From: Pelagibius sp037652055
GTDB taxonomy: Bacteria; Pseudomonadota; Alphaproteobacteria; Kiloniellales; Kiloniellaceae
Assembly: GCF_037652055.1 (NCBI RefSeq)
Contig: NZ_JBBKAH010000002.1
Coordinates: 62,001 to 126,000 of the forward strand
Direction of reading: 5' to 3'
DNA: 64,000 nucleotides
Part shown: positions 32,074 to 40,664 of the stretch, in pieces
Layout of the letters: the number at the start of each line of letters is the position of its first letter
How positions within the stretch are numbered: position 1 is the first letter of the stretch
Made by a program: the position numbers and the translations under genes
Notes under the pieces: generated by a model
What the model saw: only the letters and a program-made list of their open reading frames with translations
What the model was told of the DNA's origin: nothing
Database searches by the model: none

Positions 32074-33096
32074 CTACATGAAGAGGGCTTCCTGCTGCGG
32101 ATCGATGCCCTTGTACAGGTCGGCCACGTATTCGCCATAGCCGTTGTAAAGCAGCGTCGGCACCTGCTCGTTCAGGCCCAGCACGCGCTCGGAGGCCTGG
32201 CTCCAGCGCGGGTGCGGCACCTCCGGGTTCACATTGGCCCAGAAACCGTACTCGCTGCTCTGGATCGCTTCCCAGAACGACTTCGGCCGCTGGTCGGTGA
32301 ATTCGAAACGGACAATGCCCTTAATGTGCTTGAAGCCGTACTTCCACGGCACGGCAAGACGCAGCGGCGCGCCGTTCTGCTTGGGGATCGGCTTGCCGTA
32401 GAGGCCGGTGGCGATGAAGGCGAGGTCGTGGCGCGCCTCGGCCATGGTCAGCCCCTCGATGTAGGGCCAGGGGTACCAGGCGGCGCGCTGGCCGCCGGCG
32501 ACATCCGGGTTTTCGAAGGTCGTCATCTTCACATACTTGGCCGACGACAGCGGACGGGCGAGGTCGACCAATGCCTTCATCGCAAAGCCACTGTAGGGCA
32601 CAGCCATCGACCAGGCCTCGACGCAGCGGTGGCGATAGACGCGCTCTTCCAGCGGCATCTTGGCCAGCAGGTCGTCGATGCCGATCTCCATCGGCTGTTC
32701 GACCATGCCATCCAGAGTGACGGTCCAGGGCCGCACCGGCAGCGCCTGGGCCTTCTGCCAGATGTTCTTGGAGGAGCCGAATTCGTAGTAGTTGTTGTAG
32801 GTGGTCGCCAAGCCTTCGTCGGTGATCGGCCGGTCGAGGGTATAGGTCTCGTTGCGCGGCGCCGGGTAAAGCTTGGCCGAAGGATCGCCCCCCTCCGCCG
32901 CGGAAGCCGTCTCGGAATCCCCTCCGGCGGCCGCCTGGGCCGGGTCGTCATCGCAGGCCGCCAGCAGCCCGCCGGCGCCGAGCATCACCGAGCCGGCCGC
33001 CGCTGTCTTCAGCAGGCGGCGGCGATTTAGGAAAACTGTCTCGGGCGTTGCCTGGGAGTCGGGGATCTCCCACCCCTTGCGGATCCGGATCAACAT
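32074..33096 (-). CDS. msrP: Protein-methionine-sulfoxide reductase catalytic subunit MsrP
   Basis: The 340-residue molybdopterin enzyme repairs oxidised methionines in envelope proteins. The Tat signal NRRRLLKTAA (24-33) is followed by GLLAACDD, and the Mo-ligating Cys is Cys158 in VYRHRCVEAWSM. Other family stretches are YNNYYEFG, WYPWPYIEGLTM and PWKYGFKHIKGIV. The haem membrane partner gene msrQ is not adjacent, which is unusual. The leader also reads as a lipobox (LLAAC, Cys48) with Asp at +2 and +3, so a Tat lipoprotein held in the inner membrane is possible. The Mo-cofactor genes near 57-60 kb would serve it. Confidence 0.93.
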   Translation of the reverse strand: MLIRIRKGWEIPDSQATPETVFLNRRRLLKTAAAGSVMLGAGGLLAACDDDPAQAAAGGDSETASAAEGGDPSAKLYPAPRNETYTLDRPITDEGLATTYNNYYEFGSSKNIWQKAQALPVRPWTVTLDGMVEQPMEIGIDDLLAKMPLEERVYRHRCVEAWSMAVPYSGFAMKALVDLARPLSSAKYVKMTTFENPDVAGGQRAAWYPWPYIEGLTMAEARHDLAFIATGLYGKPIPKQNGAPLRLAVPWKYGFKHIKGIVRFEFTDQRPKSFWEAIQSSEYGFWANVNPEVPHPRWSQASERVLGLNEQVPTLLYNGYGEYVADLYKGIDPQQEALFM

Positions 33097-33351
33097 GTGC
33101 TTGCGGGCTCCCTTGACGGCTCTCGAAGATTGGTCGGTTTTGAGCAGCTTTCTGCTCCCAAGGACGTAGCCCGCACGGCGAACCCCGACAAGTCAACTAA
33201 ATGCGAGCCGCCGGTTACCGCGAAAAGGAGGTCTCCGGGAAAGAAATTCGCCCCAAGGTTAATCAAATGGAAAGAGCCCTTTGCTATCCAACAATGTCGG
33301 AAATTTGCCGGCGAACCGAGAGCCTCAACCGGATCCGGGCCCAGCACTGCC

Positions 33352-34797
33352 ATGGCGGACTACTCTCTGTCCCTCACCAAGCGATTCGCGCTCTTCGCCG
33401 GGCTCGTCGTCATCGCCGCCAGCATGCTGCTGATCAGCATGTACAAGGAAGTTGCGAGCGACGACCTGACGGCAACGGCCGAGCGCAGCAACATCGCCCT
33501 GGCGCAGGTGTTCTCCAACCATATCTGGGATTCTCATGCGGGCTTCCTCACCACGGCGCATTTCCTCACCCCCGAAGCGATCCGCCAGCATCCGGAAACG
33601 CAGGCCATCCGTGAGCGGCTGCTCACGCGCCTGCGCGATCTCGCGATCCTCAAGGTCAAGATCTACGACCTGAACGGCCTGACGGTGTTTTCCAGCGAGC
33701 CCGCGCAGATCGGCGAGGACAAGAGCGGCAACAACGGCTTCCTCGCCGCGCGCACCGGTCACCATGCCAGCGAACTGACCCACCGCGATTCATTCAGCGC
33801 CTTTGAGCAGACCGTCGAGAACCGCGACGTTCTGGCCAGCTACGTGCCGATCACCTCGGCCTCCGGCGCCATTGAGGGCGTCTTCGAAGTCTATTACGAC
33901 GTTACCGCGTTGCTGGGTGACATCGAACGCCGCCAGGTGCTGATGCAGATGGTCGTCGGTGCGACCTTCCTGGTGCTCTATCTGCTACTGATTTTCGGTG
34001 TCTGGCGCAGCGAGCGGGAGAGCAGGCATCACCACAGGGAGAACCTGGACCTGGCGCGCGCGGCGGCACGGGCCGAGGAAGCCAGCCGGCTGAAGTCGGA
34101 GTTCCTCGCCACCATGAGCCACGAACTGCGCACGCCGCTGAATGCCATCCTTGGCTTCTCGGAAATCCTGAAGTCGCAGCTGCCGACGGCCAACAAGGAA
34201 GAAACCCGCCGTGAATATGCCGACAGCATCTGGTTGTCCGGCCACCACCTGCTGAACATCGTCGACGACGTGCTCGACATGTCGAAGGTCGAAGCCGGCG
34301 AGATGGTGCTGGAGCGCGAGCCCTTCGACCCCGTGCCGCTGCTGGAGAGCTGCCTGCGCCTGGTTGAGAAACAGGCCGAAAACCAGGGCGTGACCCTGGA
34401 TTCCAATATTGCCGCCGCGCTGCCCGCCGCCCACGGCGACGAGCGCCGCATCAAGCAGGTGCTCATCAACCTGCTGTCCAATGCCGTGAAGTTCACGCCC
34501 GAGGGGGGGCGCATCAGCGTCTGGCTCGGTGCTGCCGCCGACGGTGCCCTGCAGTTCACCGTCAGCGACAGCGGCATCGGCATCGCGCCGGAGAACATCG
34601 AAAAGGTGCTGACCCCTTTCGGCCAAGTCGAAACCACCTATGCCAGGCGCTTTGGCGGCACGGGTCTCGGCCTGCCGATCGCCAAGTCGCTGGTCGAGAT
34701 GCACGGCGGCCAATTCATGCTGGAAAGCACGCTGGGCGAAGGCACCAAGGTCAGCTTCACCCTGCCTTCCGAGGCATCCGCCGCAGCCGCGGCCTGA
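33352..34797 (+). CDS. Membrane sensor histidine kinase
   Basis: The 481-residue kinase has one membrane segment at about 10-32, a periplasmic sensing domain of about 170 residues with no family I can name, a second segment at about 203-222, and the kinase core. The H-box is FLATMSHELRTPLNAILGF with His257. The N-box (NLLSNAVKFTPEGG), G1 (VSDSGIGIAPE) and G2 (GGTGLGLPIAKSLVE) are intact. There is no receiver domain and no neighbouring response regulator, so it is an orphan here. I used the ATG at 33352 just before the first membrane segment. Confidence 0.92.
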   Translation: MADYSLSLTKRFALFAGLVVIAASMLLISMYKEVASDDLTATAERSNIALAQVFSNHIWDSHAGFLTTAHFLTPEAIRQHPETQAIRERLLTRLRDLAILKVKIYDLNGLTVFSSEPAQIGEDKSGNNGFLAARTGHHASELTHRDSFSAFEQTVENRDVLASYVPITSASGAIEGVFEVYYDVTALLGDIERRQVLMQMVVGATFLVLYLLLIFGVWRSERESRHHHRENLDLARAAARAEEASRLKSEFLATMSHELRTPLNAILGFSEILKSQLPTANKEETRREYADSIWLSGHHLLNIVDDVLDMSKVEAGEMVLEREPFDPVPLLESCLRLVEKQAENQGVTLDSNIAAALPAAHGDERRIKQVLINLLSNAVKFTPEGGRISVWLGAAADGALQFTVSDSGIGIAPENIEKVLTPFGQVETTYARRFGGTGLGLPIAKSLVEMHGGQFMLESTLGEGTKVSFTLPSEASAAAAA

Positions 34798-34812
34798 CGG
34801 GCTGCCCGCCGC

Positions 34813-35280
34813 TCAGTCGAGCAGCGAGCGCAGCATCCAGGCGGTCTTCTCGTGCACCTGCATCCGCTGGGTCAGCAGGTCCGCCGTCACCTCGTCCTGG
34901 CCTTCCTCGGCGGCCGGAAAGATCGAGCGCGCGGTCTTGGCGACGGCCTCATGGCCGGCGACCAACTGGCGCACCATGTCCTTGGCTTCGGGCACACCCT
35001 CCTCTTCCTCGATGGAGGTCAGCTTGGCGAAGGCGGCGTAGCTGCCCGGCGCCGGCTGGCCCAGCGAGCGAATACGCTCGGCGATCTCGTCCAGTGCCGT
35101 CCACAGCTCGGTGTACTGCTGCTCGAACATGGTGTGCAGGGTCTGGAACATCGGCCCGGTGACGTTCCAGTGGAAGCCGTGGGTCTTCAGGTACAGCGTG
35201 TAGGTGTCGGCCAGCAGGCGCGACAGGCTTTCGGCGATGGCGGCGCGGTCTTCGGCCGCGATGCCCGTATTGATCTGCAT
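34813..35280 (-). CDS. dps: Dps-family ferritin-like DNA-protection protein
   Basis: This 155-residue ferritin-like protein forms a dodecamer that oxidises and stores iron and shields DNA. The ferroxidase residues lie in the conserved helices: GFHWNVTGPMFQTLHTMFE and ELWTALDEIAERIRSLG. The C-terminal helix ends TQRMQVHEKTAWMLRSLLD. The ATG at 35280 is the usual Dps start; upstream in-frame residues lack the fold. It is convergent with the sensor kinase (15-nt gap) and divergent from the PadR gene. Confidence 0.93.
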   Translation of the reverse strand: MQINTGIAAEDRAAIAESLSRLLADTYTLYLKTHGFHWNVTGPMFQTLHTMFEQQYTELWTALDEIAERIRSLGQPAPGSYAAFAKLTSIEEEEGVPEAKDMVRQLVAGHEAVAKTARSIFPAAEEGQDEVTADLLTQRMQVHEKTAWMLRSLLD

Positions 35281-35480
35281 TCTCGGCACTCCTGCGGAAA
35301 AATCCGACCGCCGTGGCGGCGGCCAGGAACGGAAAGATAGAAGGGGAGATAGGCATATCGCAGTGAGATGCAAGATTTTCTGGAAGGATTCTAATTAACT
35401 TTTCACTGCAGTCTTAAGGACAACGCGTCCCGGCCCGCCCCGCGCGGGGAAACAAGAATCGGCCTCTTGAAAAAGATCCG

Positions 35481-35523
35481 GTTTCGATATATCTATAATT
35501 TCGACATATCGAAACCATATCGA
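35481..35523. promoter_or_regulatory. Palindromic operator upstream of the PadR gene
   Basis: Repeated TCGATAT/ATATCGA half-sites lie just before the PadR start: GTTTCGATAT (35481-35490) and its inverted copy ATATCGAAAC (35506-35515), an internal palindrome TTTCGA-CATA-TCGAAA (35499-35514), and a further CATATCGAG. A -10-like TATAAT (35494-35499) lies inside. This arrangement fits autorepression by the PadR protein. Confidence 0.7.
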
Positions 35524-35531
35524 GAGACATC

Positions 35532-36086
35532 ATGCACGAACGACATGCAAGACGGTGGAACCACGGTCGGCCGCATCGCGGCCCTGGCGATGGCCCCCAC
35601 GGGCGGCATCACCGGCACGGCGGCCGCGGCTCGGGCCGCATTTTCGACCACGGCGAACTGCGCCTGGTCGTCCTTGCGCTGATCGCCGAACGGCCGCGCC
35701 ACGGCTACGACATCATCAAGGCGATCGAGGACCGCCTGGCCGGCAGCTACAGCCCCAGCCCAGGCGTGATCTATCCGACCCTGACCCTGCTGGAAGAACT
35801 CGGCCACGCCACGGTCGAGGAGAGCGACGGCAAGAAGCTCTACGCGATCACCGAGGAAGGCCGCGGCTATCTGGCCACGCAGCAGCCCGCGGTGGATGCC
35901 GCCCTCGCCCGCATGACGACGGGACACGAGGGCCATGGCGGCCGCCCGCCGCAGATCGTGCGCGCCATGGAAAACCTCAAGATGGCCCTGCGGCTGCGCC
36001 AGCGGCAAGGCCGGCTGAGCGACGACGAGTTGCAGCGGATCGCCGAGATCCTGGATACCGCCGCTCTCGCTATCGAGCGTGGCTGA
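35532..36086 (+). CDS. PadR-family regulator with His-rich N-terminus (YqjI/NfeR-like)
   Basis: The 184-residue regulator begins with about 40 residues rich in His and Gly (GPHGRHHRHGGRG), then the PadR winged helix (LRLVVLALIAERPRHGYDII, GVIYPTLTLLEELGHATVE, LYAITEEGRGYLATQQ) and a helical dimer arm. A His-rich metal-binding extension before a PadR domain is the plan of E. coli YqjI/NfeR, which represses a ferric-siderophore reductase gene and responds to nickel. The palindrome directly upstream suggests autoregulation. The next gene, DUF2218, begins 13 nt after its stop. No reductase gene is in the window. Confidence 0.85.
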   Translation: MHERHARRWNHGRPHRGPGDGPHGRHHRHGGRGSGRIFDHGELRLVVLALIAERPRHGYDIIKAIEDRLAGSYSPSPGVIYPTLTLLEELGHATVEESDGKKLYAITEEGRGYLATQQPAVDAALARMTTGHEGHGGRPPQIVRAMENLKMALRLRQRQGRLSDDELQRIAEILDTAALAIERG

Positions 36087-36099
36087 AGAAGGCACCGCT

Positions 36100-36408
36100 A
36101 TGACCCGCTATCAGACCGACGTCGCCACGGCGCACGCGAGCCGTTACCTGCAACAGCTCTGCAAGCATTGGAGCCACCGCCTGGAAGTCGCCTTCGACGC
36201 CACTCAAGGCGTCGTGCGTTTCGACGGCGCCACCTGCAACCTCCGCGCCGCGGCGGACCGCCTGCATGTGACCCTGGAAAGCGACGACCTCGCGCTGGCG
36301 ACGACGCTGTGTGGCGTCGTCGCCGATCACCTGAAGCGCTTCGCCTTCCGCGAGGACCTCGGCTTCGACTGGACCGAGGTGCCGGTGCAAGCCGGGGCCG
36401 AGCGTTAA
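36100..36408 (+). CDS. DUF2218 protein
   Basis: The 102-residue product matches DUF2218: YLQQLCKHWSHRLEV, GVVRFDGATCNLRAAADRL, then a helix around VVADHLKRFAFREDLGF. These small proteins often neighbour siderophore-interacting reductases and PadR regulators, hinting at iron metabolism; function is unknown. AGAAGG lies eight bases upstream of the ATG at 36100. The stop is shared with the convergent EF-G-like gene in the palindrome TTAA. Confidence 0.85.
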   Translation: MTRYQTDVATAHASRYLQQLCKHWSHRLEVAFDATQGVVRFDGATCNLRAAADRLHVTLESDDLALATTLCGVVADHLKRFAFREDLGFDWTEVPVQAGAER

Positions 36409-38447
36409 TCGCCGCCGTTGCGCTGGGCGATCACCTGGTCGGCGAGCCTGCCGGTGAGTTCCTGCAGGTGGTCGAAGCGCCAGTCGAAGCTGCCGACACC
36501 GACGGTGAGCGAGCGCAGTTCGATGATGAGGTCCTGCAGCTCGGCCTCCGGCAGGTGGCACTTGAGATCGTCCCAGCCTTTCCAGCCGGCGCGCATCTCG
36601 AAGCCGAGAATCTGCCCGCGCCGGGCCGAGACCAGCGAGTGCACCTTGTTGGTGAACTCGCTGGGCACCGAAATGGTGACCTCGTAGATCGGCTCCAAAA
36701 GCACCGGGTCGCAGTTCGGCATGCCCTCCGACATCGCCATTCGGGCGACGGTCTTGAAGGCCTGGTCGGAAGAATCGACGGAGTGGTGCTGCCCGTCGTA
36801 GAGCGTGACCGCGACGTCGACCACGGGAAAGCCGAGTGGCCCGCGCGAGAGATACTCCTTGGTGCCGTGCTCGACTGCGCCGATGTACTGGCGCGGCACC
36901 GAACCGCCGACCACCTTGTCGACGAACGCGAAGCCTTCGCCGCGCGGCAGCGGGCGAATCTCCACGTGCACATCACCGAACTGTCCGTGACCGCCGGTCT
37001 GCCGCTTGAAGCGCGAATGCTGCTTGGTCGCCTTGCGGATGGTTTCCTTGTAGGCGGTCTGCGGGCGCGCCGCGTCGACCTCCACGTTGAAGCGGTGCTT
37101 CAGGCGGTCGACCGCGAGCTTCAGGTGGATTTCCCCCTGGCCGCGCAGCAGCAGTTCGCCCGTGTCTTCGTTGTGCACGACGACCAGCGAAGGATCTTCC
37201 TCGCTGAGCTTGGCGAGGCTGGACGTGAGCTTCACCTCGTCCTGGCGGTTGTGCGGCCGGATCGCCAGGCTGAACACCGGCTTGGGCGTCTCCGGCCACA
37301 GCAGGCCCGCGTCCTTCTGCCCGCCGGCGGCGGTCAGCAGCTCGCCGCTGCGCAGCGAGTCGACGCGGCCGAGCGCCACCAGGTCGCCGCGGCCAGCACT
37401 GTCGATCTTCTGGCTGTCGGCACCCATCAGGCGGTAGAGGCCGGACACCCGCTCGCTGCCCAGGGTGTCGCCGTCCTTCACCGCACCGCGCCAGATGCGC
37501 ACGATGGACATCTTGCCGGTGTGCGGCGCGTGGTGCGTTCGGATCACGCTGGCGGCCAGGTCTTCCGCTGCCCCGGTGTCCTCCGGCACGCCGAGCCGCG
37601 CTGCGGTCACCGCCGGGTCCGGCGTCTCGTGGCGCAGCGCCTTCCACAGGCGGGTGATGCCGTGGCCCTGTTCGGCGGAGCCGAACAGCACCGGCACGAT
37701 GAGGTCGTCGGCGAGGTCCTTGCTGAGTTGCTCATAGATCTCGGCCGAAGCCGGCACCTTGTCCTCCAGCAGCTGCTCCAGCAGACCGTCGTCGAAGTCG
37801 GCGAGCGATTCCAGCAGCTCGCGCCGCGCTTCCTCCTCGCGGTCCTTCACCTGCTCGGGCATCTCAATGAGGTCGGACTGCTTGTCGAGGTTATAGTGCC
37901 AGGCCCGTTCGCTCACCAGGTCGACAAAGCCGGTGACCCCGTCTTCCTCACGGATCGGCACCTGGCGCAGCACCAGCGGCCGGTCGGACACCGACTGCAA
38001 TGCCTCCAGCAGGTCGCGCACACGCGTCGAGGCCTTGTCCATCTTGTTGACGAAGAGGATGTGGGGGATCTGGTAGTCGTCGAGAAACTTGAAGACCGGC
38101 GCCAGCGTCAGGCAGCGCTCCGGCTCCGGCGGTGCGACGATCACGGCGACGTCGACGCCCATGAGGGCGCTGTGGGTGTCCTGCAGCAGCTCAATGGACC
38201 CCGGGCAATCGATGAACGACCAGGTCTCGCCAAGATAGTCGCAGTGGGCGAAATTGGGCTCGGTGCTCATCTGACGCTCGCGCGCTTCCGGCATGGAATC
38301 GCCGAGCGAATTGCCGGCGGTGACGGCACCCTTGCGGTGCAGCGCGCCGGCCTGGAACAACAGGGCCTCCAGCAGGGTGGTCTTGCCGCTGGTATAGGGT
38401 CCCACGAGGGCGGCGCAGCGCGCCGCCGTTACCGATCTGGACGTCAT
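36405..38447 (-). CDS. Elongation factor G-like GTPase (non-canonical EF-G paralogue)
   Basis: The 680-residue protein has the five-domain EF-G layout: G domain (1 to about 265), domain II, III, IV (GHGQFGDVHVEIRPLPRGEG) and V with a C-terminal tail. The GTPase motifs are altered. The P-loop is GPYTSGKT (16-23) instead of AHxDAGKT, and switch II reads DCPGS (80-84), so the catalytic His of DxPGH is Ser; NKMD (134-137) is intact. It belongs to the EF-G-like group often annotated as fusA. AGGAGG precedes the ATG. No ribosomal genes are adjacent, so it is not the main EF-G. Confidence 0.88.
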   Translation of the reverse strand: MTSRSVTAARCAALVGPYTSGKTTLLEALLFQAGALHRKGAVTAGNSLGDSMPEARERQMSTEPNFAHCDYLGETWSFIDCPGSIELLQDTHSALMGVDVAVIVAPPEPERCLTLAPVFKFLDDYQIPHILFVNKMDKASTRVRDLLEALQSVSDRPLVLRQVPIREEDGVTGFVDLVSERAWHYNLDKQSDLIEMPEQVKDREEEARRELLESLADFDDGLLEQLLEDKVPASAEIYEQLSKDLADDLIVPVLFGSAEQGHGITRLWKALRHETPDPAVTAARLGVPEDTGAAEDLAASVIRTHHAPHTGKMSIVRIWRGAVKDGDTLGSERVSGLYRLMGADSQKIDSAGRGDLVALGRVDSLRSGELLTAAGGQKDAGLLWPETPKPVFSLAIRPHNRQDEVKLTSSLAKLSEEDPSLVVVHNEDTGELLLRGQGEIHLKLAVDRLKHRFNVEVDAARPQTAYKETIRKATKQHSRFKRQTGGHGQFGDVHVEIRPLPRGEGFAFVDKVVGGSVPRQYIGAVEHGTKEYLSRGPLGFPVVDVAVTLYDGQHHSVDSSDQAFKTVARMAMSEGMPNCDPVLLEPIYEVTISVPSEFTNKVHSLVSARRGQILGFEMRAGWKGWDDLKCHLPEAELQDLIIELRSLTVGVGSFDWRFDHLQELTGRLADQVIAQRNGGD

Positions 38448-38871
38448 GGTTTCCTCCTCGCCGCCCCAGGGGAGGCCAGGACCGGAAGACCGACCCAGAG
38501 TCGGACCATGAGAAGTTACCCCCATGGCCGGCCCCATGGCCGAACCGGCCTGAAACCTGGGGCGAACTGTCCACGTTGGTTGAGCGATCGGGCCTTCCCC
38601 GAGCCCTTCTTGAACCTTTAGCAGGCCCATGGTTTCAAACAATCCGGCGGGCTGGCAACTGAAATCCCCGGGGCCCGGCCGTCGGCTGGGCCGTGGATTC
38701 CCGCCGCTTTGGCCCGCGCGGCGCGGAATTTCAGTGACTTCGCCGCCGAGACTGCGGATAATTGGCAGTCACAAGCCGCGCAGACGACTTGCGGCCCCCG
38801 CGGGGATGCGGTGGGCTGGTTTTTGCGTGACTGAACTGTTGATCCAGTATGGCGTTGAGGACGCGAGAGAG

Positions 38872-39837
38872 ATGACGGCAAAGGTTTTCATCGACGGCGA
38901 GGCAGGCACCACGGGATTGCAGATCCGCGCCCGCCTGGAAGCACGCGGCGATGTCAGCCTGATCCGTCTGGGCGACGCCGAGCGCAAGGACCCGGCCGCG
39001 CGCAAGAGGTCCCTCAACGAGGCGGACCTCGCCATCCTCTGCCTACCCGACGACGCGGCGCGCGAGGCCGTCGGCCTGATCGACAACCCGGAGACCCGGG
39101 TGATCGACGCCAGCACCGCCTACCGGACCGATCCGGCGTGGACCTACGGCTTTCCGGAAATGGATGCGGAACAGACCGCCAGGGTGCAGGCATCCAAGCG
39201 GGTCAGCAACCCGGGCTGCTATCCGACCGGCGCCATCGCCCTGGTACGCCCGCTGGTCGCCGCCGGCCTGCTGCCCAAGGACTTCCCGGTCACCGTGAAC
39301 GCGGTCTCCGGCTACTCCGGCGGCGGCAAGGCGCTGATCCGGCGCTACGAGGACCCGGCGGCAGCGGACGCCCTGAAGAGCGCCTACCGTGCCTATGCGC
39401 TTGGCCTCGCCCACAAGCACCTGCCGGAAATGCGGGTGCACGGCGGCCTCGAGCACGCGCCGCTCTTCGTGCCCGCGGTCGGCAATTACTACAAGGGCAT
39501 GCTGGTGCAGGTGCCGCTGCAGCTCTGGGCGCTGCCCGGCAAGCCCAAGCCGGCCGACCTGCGCGCCGTGCTGGCCGAGCACTTCGCCGGCGAAGCCTTC
39601 GTCAGCGTCGCGACGGCAGAGGAGGGCTCCGGTCTGGAGGGCCTCGACCCGGAGGGCCTGAACGGCACCAACGACATGCGCCTCTACGTCTTCGGCAATG
39701 CCGCCGGCGACCAGGCGGTGCTGGCTGCGGTGCTCGACAACCTCGGCAAGGGCGCCTCCGGCGCGGCGGTGCAGAACATGAACCTCATGCTGGGGCTCGA
39801 CCCCCAGGCCGGCCTCGCCCATCGCCTGGCCGCCTGA
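38872..39837 (+). CDS. argC: N-acetyl-gamma-glutamyl-phosphate reductase (short type)
   Basis: The 321-residue enzyme reduces N-acetylglutamyl phosphate in arginine synthesis. It has the short type-2 form: MTAKVFIDGEAGTTGLQI for the NADP site, the catalytic Cys116 in SNPGCYPTGA and NAVSGYSGGGKALI. GAGAGA precedes the ATG; upstream frame residues are not family-like. It stands alone between the EF-G-like gene and a GST gene, and draws on carbamoyl phosphate from carAB later in the pathway. Confidence 0.94.
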   Translation: MTAKVFIDGEAGTTGLQIRARLEARGDVSLIRLGDAERKDPAARKRSLNEADLAILCLPDDAAREAVGLIDNPETRVIDASTAYRTDPAWTYGFPEMDAEQTARVQASKRVSNPGCYPTGAIALVRPLVAAGLLPKDFPVTVNAVSGYSGGGKALIRRYEDPAAADALKSAYRAYALGLAHKHLPEMRVHGGLEHAPLFVPAVGNYYKGMLVQVPLQLWALPGKPKPADLRAVLAEHFAGEAFVSVATAEEGSGLEGLDPEGLNGTNDMRLYVFGNAAGDQAVLAAVLDNLGKGASGAAVQNMNLMLGLDPQAGLAHRLAA

Positions 39838-39875
39838 GCCCCGTCAGGCAGGCGCTCCTGCCGGCCTGAGCGGCT

Positions 39876-40490
39876 TTACCCGAGTTCGTAGAGTTTGCGC
39901 AGCTCGGCAATGCGGGGCTCTTCCGCCAGCGCGGCACAGAGGCGCCCGACGCGCGGCAGTTCGCGGGCCGGCCGATACCAGTCGGCAAGCATCATGAGAT
40001 AGATATCGGCGGCGCCGAAAGCCTCACCGGTGAGGAAGGGGCTGCGATCGAGCGCTGTCTCGAGGATCGCGAACTGTTTTTGCAGATCGCGCTCCGCCGC
40101 CTGGCGGACACCGTCGGCGCCATTCGGATCGGTGGTAAAGCGCGCGGCGTAGTAGAAGCGCAGGATGGCGCCGTAGACGTTCACCGCCAGGAACACCAGC
40201 CAGCGGTCGAAGTCGGCCCGTGCCGCGCTGCCGGGAACGGGCGCCAGGTTTGCCTCGGGAAAGCGCTCGATCAGATGCAGCACCATGGCGGCGGACTCGG
40301 TCATGGCCTGGCCGTCAGGCAGCAGCAGCACCGGGATCTGGCCCATCGGGTTGATCCGCCGGTAGGCCTCGCCCTCCTGCTCCTTGCCGTCGTAATCGAC
40401 CCGCTGGCGCTCGAACGGCGCCGCGCTGAGCGTCAGCACGGCATCGGGTGCGAAGGCGCCGGTGTTGGGCGCCCAATAGAGTTTGTACAC
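39876..40490 (-). CDS. Glutathione S-transferase family protein
   Basis: The protein of about 204 residues has a thioredoxin-like N-terminal domain (LYWAPNTGAFAPDAVL, INPMGQIPVLLLPDGQAMTESAAM) and a helical C-terminal domain (FLTGEAFGAADIYLMMLADW). The Gln-Ile-Pro cis-proline and the Glu-Ser glutathione contact are clear. I chose a GTG start at 40490, which has GGAGG at the right spacing; a GTG six codons upstream is also open. The substrate is unknown; detoxification is the family role. Confidence 0.87.
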   Translation of the reverse strand: MYKLYWAPNTGAFAPDAVLTLSAAPFERQRVDYDGKEQEGEAYRRINPMGQIPVLLLPDGQAMTESAAMVLHLIERFPEANLAPVPGSAARADFDRWLVFLAVNVYGAILRFYYAARFTTDPNGADGVRQAAERDLQKQFAILETALDRSPFLTGEAFGAADIYLMMLADWYRPARELPRVGRLCAALAEEPRIAELRKLYELG

Positions 40491-40593
40491 ATCACCTCCC
40501 GACTGCACCGGTCCAGCCTAGACGGCGCCAGGATATGACGGATAACCCCTGCCAATCCACGGACAATCCCGGCTGGCCGACGCCGGAAAGCAA

Positions 40594-40622
40594 GAAAGGG
40601 CGGCTTCGAGAGCCGCCCTTTC
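40594..40622. terminator. Bidirectional-looking intrinsic terminator
   Basis: A perfect stem GAAAGGGCGGCT / AGCCGCCCTTTC encloses the loop TCGAG, with A-rich and T-rich flanks on opposite sides. It lies 43 nt downstream of the chemoreceptor stop, so it terminates that minus-strand gene. Confidence 0.85.
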
Positions 40623-40664
40623 CCGTCACGCCAGGACTTAAGCTGTGAGCGCTCCGCGCGCCCG

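Noticed and set aside
36405..38447. Assignment as the housekeeping fusA
   Set aside because: The P-loop and switch II differ from canonical EF-G and no rpsL, rpsG or tuf gene is adjacent.
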